From: Membranipora membranacea
Lineage: Eukaryota; Bryozoa; Gymnolaemata; Cheilostomatida; Membraniporidae
Direction of reading: 5' to 3'
Assembly (NCBI GenBank): GCA_914767715.1
Contig: OU612065.1
Location: 27,094,001 to 27,158,000, forward strand
DNA length: 64,000 nucleotides
Of this stretch, positions 62,004-64,000 are shown in pieces (within the stretch, counting starts at the first letter, position 1; every line of letters begins with the position of its first letter). The notes under the pieces are model-generated. The model did not search any database. It had not been told where the DNA came from and saw only the letters and a program-made list of their open reading frames with translations. Both the position numbers and the translations under genes were made by a program.

Positions 62004-63618
62004 TTAGGTTGTGTCAAAATCGCTCTGCGCGCTATTTGTGTCACAATATAGCGGCTTCAGGCGTTTGAATTCCTTATCACTCAGGGGTAACCATTTGAAG
62101 CCCAAGCACCTAGACACTTCAGCGAAAGTATCCTCATAATTGTGGGAGGCTCTCCTTAATGTCCAATAATAGTCATCGTCCCATGTTAGGGTTCTCTGCC
62201 AATCGCACCTCTTCAGGAGAGCGTTCCTTCGTATAAACAGCCGCTTCAAGTTACCTCCTTCCCTCGCTAGGATGATAAGAGTTGCTGTGGATATTTTGTC
62301 CCTTATAATTAGGGTGTGCAGTTTTGGGCATGTCCGGACTAGACTGACTAGATTCTCATCACATCTGTCGGCAAACGATCTACGGCCGTAATAGCGAGGC
62401 AGGTCAAAATGTCCATACACCTGTCAATGTAAGAGCGTATCATAAATAGTGTGAGCAACAATGATTGTTATGCAATGTGGGAATTGCCTACTCATTACCA
62501 ACATTAAATAATTTTAGTCTTGAAACAACAGAAGACCAACAATGAACTCATTTGGTTGATGTTTGGAGGGGGGGGGGGGTGATATCTGCTCTGTGATTGC
62601 AGCCAGAGCAGATATTGTAGCAGCAACTCTGACTACATTTTATTAATTTGTTGAAGGATAAGTTAATCCAAATTCATCTGTGAAAAGATGGTAGTTGTCT
62701 TGCAATCCTTGGGCAGTTGTAAAAATTTTCAAAAAATCAAATTCCTGAATTGGCTAACCAACACTAGAGCTGGTAGAGTTAAGCCTAGTCTTTTGCATTC
62801 CTTGTCAATTATGGCCAACATGCAAATTGACCATCCATGCCTAAGGTCAAAATTTCACCTTTAGTGTTGTGTTGTACAGTACGGTGATGGTCTCTATAGC
62901 TAGGGAGTGTACCCTTGAGTGTTTAGTTGTGTAGGTTATGGATGTGACAGGAGCGCCATCCTGCCAGTTTATATCCAGCAAAGCTTGTCCCTGTACAGAC
63001 AGGTGAACACTCAAATCTGGCTTCTTCTCACAAACCTCTGCAAGACAAGAACATTTAGTGAGTGAAGTAACTGAGGAACACAAGGAATGATGATAATATA
63101 TATACTTTTATTGTCAATCTACAATCATCTTTTATGAACGTTTTATTGATGGATGCAATGACATACTGCTACCTACAAATCTACTGCTCTTCTTTATGTA
63201 CTGTTCTAAAACATTCACATGGATAGAGGAGACTGCTGGACGCTATGAAACCGAACACTTGACATGATTGCCGTGCAACTATTATACAAAGTAACGACGG
63301 CTGTGAGTGAAGGTATACCTTCCCAATAAAATGTCGCTGTTTATTACGGCAACGTAATACGGCAATAGATACATTTACTAGCAGATAAGGTGCATATTAA
63401 TTATTTATTAATTATATATATAGTTTTTCATAATTACCTTTCCACACCTCGTGCTCGATATAGTATGTTTCCTCACAGTAGTGGTCCTGCACTATGTGAA
63501 GATTAGTGATTGTACTACGAGACAGACTTCTGACTATGTCAGCACTCAGCTGCTGTGGGCTGAGTATTAGGGTCCGCAGGTTAGGGCACATTCCAGCGAC
63601 GAAAATAGGGTACAAATC
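62004..63618 (-). CDS. F-box/LRR-like protein, C-terminal three exons (5' part outside window)
   Basis: Exons: 63438-63618, 62859-63037, 62004-62420; the stop is TAA at 62004-62006. They join in phase to 259 residues. The sequence has leucine-rich-repeat-like units (GMCPNLRTLILSPQQLSADI, then LVSLVRTCPKLHTLIIRDKI, then EGGNLKRLFIRRNALL) and a conserved-looking tail (RSFADRCDENL, RRNALLKRCDW, then CLGFKWLPLSDKEFK). From memory this pattern resembles the FBXO33/FBXO39-like group of F-box proteins, adaptors of SCF ubiquitin ligases, but the F-box itself would be in the missing 5' exons, so I give no symbol. Acceptors and donors are canonical (GTAATT, GTGAAA). The gene faces the secreted-protein gene tail to tail. 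Confidence 0.72.
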
Positions 63619-64000
63619 CTACAAATAAAAATATACCCATCAGATCGAGTGATTTTAAAATACAAAGTAAAACTTGATTGTTAAATCGGAGAGAGGGACA
63701 ATTTAAAAGTGAATAGGTAAGCAAAAACAATCACTGTTGATCACAAAGCAATCTAATAGCAATGAACACAAAAATTAATCTGTCACAAGGGAGATAACAT
63801 AATATAGACCCTTGGTTTTGGCACTTAGAAATTGGTTATATCATTCAATTATGTCCTGGCATGATAAATTTAGTTTTTTTGTTCATTGCCATGTGCTTCA
63901 ATATGAACAGCGTTTGATGTTTTGCTTTCCTAACCACTTGAAATCACTCAGCGCGCTCGTCAACCCAAAAATCACTCGGCACAAGGCTGACTGAATGTCA
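63619..64000 (-). other. Intron of the F-box/LRR-like gene (right edge)
   Basis: The exon at 63618 is preceded on the minus strand by a pyrimidine-rich tract ending in AG, so this stretch is intronic. No further exon is visible before the edge. Confidence 0.6.

Noticed and set aside
1-64000. CRISPR arrays, operons, phage or bacterial mobile systems
   Set aside because: The genes are intron-rich metazoan genes; the repeats present are tandem or inverted transposon-like repeats without regular spacers.

Overview
This window is animal nuclear DNA. Genes are split into many short exons with GT-AG introns, intron and intergenic DNA is AT-rich, and tRNA-derived SINE-like heads, foldback elements and a TIR element are scattered through it. 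The gene families (Shaw-type Kv channel, TRRAP, rhodopsin-like GPCR, F-box protein) are metazoan. I would guess a marine invertebrate, perhaps a lophotrochozoan or mollusc, but the sequence alone does not prove a phylum.

Layout, left to right. (1) 1-8274, plus strand: the 3' part of a Shaw/Kv3-type voltage-gated K+ channel gene, four exons joined here in one frame. The first exons, with the T1 domain, lie left of the window. (2) 9087-46088, minus strand: a complete TRRAP gene. I resolved 62 coding exons; their lengths sum to 11,928 nt and the phase agrees at every junction, giving a predicted protein of 3,975 residues with HEAT repeats, FAT, a kinase-like domain without catalytic residues, and FATC. 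The Kv and TRRAP genes converge with about 0.8 kb between stop codons. TRRAP introns hold a SINE-like tRNA head, a 0.53-kb foldback element with a tRNA-like centre, and a near-perfect 107-bp-arm palindrome. (3) 46208-47205: a 998-bp TIR element flanked by TA, packed with copies of one motif, starting 120 bp upstream of the TRRAP start codon. (4) 49809-50755, minus: a single-exon rhodopsin-like GPCR broken by an in-frame stop in TM6 and a frameshift before TM7, most likely a pseudogene. (5) 53023-60006, plus: a TATA-box gene of 11 coding exons (1,719 nt, 572 residues) for a secreted precursor with two furin-type sites. I recognise no family for it, and it is the best candidate for something undescribed. 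(6) 62004-63618, minus: the last three exons of an F-box/LRR-like gene that continues past the right edge.

The genes are functionally unrelated: neuronal excitability, chromatin acetylation scaffold, receptor relic, secreted product and probable ubiquitin-ligase adaptor. Nothing suggests an operon or shared pathway. All splice models come from reading the sequence (splice sites, phase and remembered family conservation); no transcript data or database search was available.
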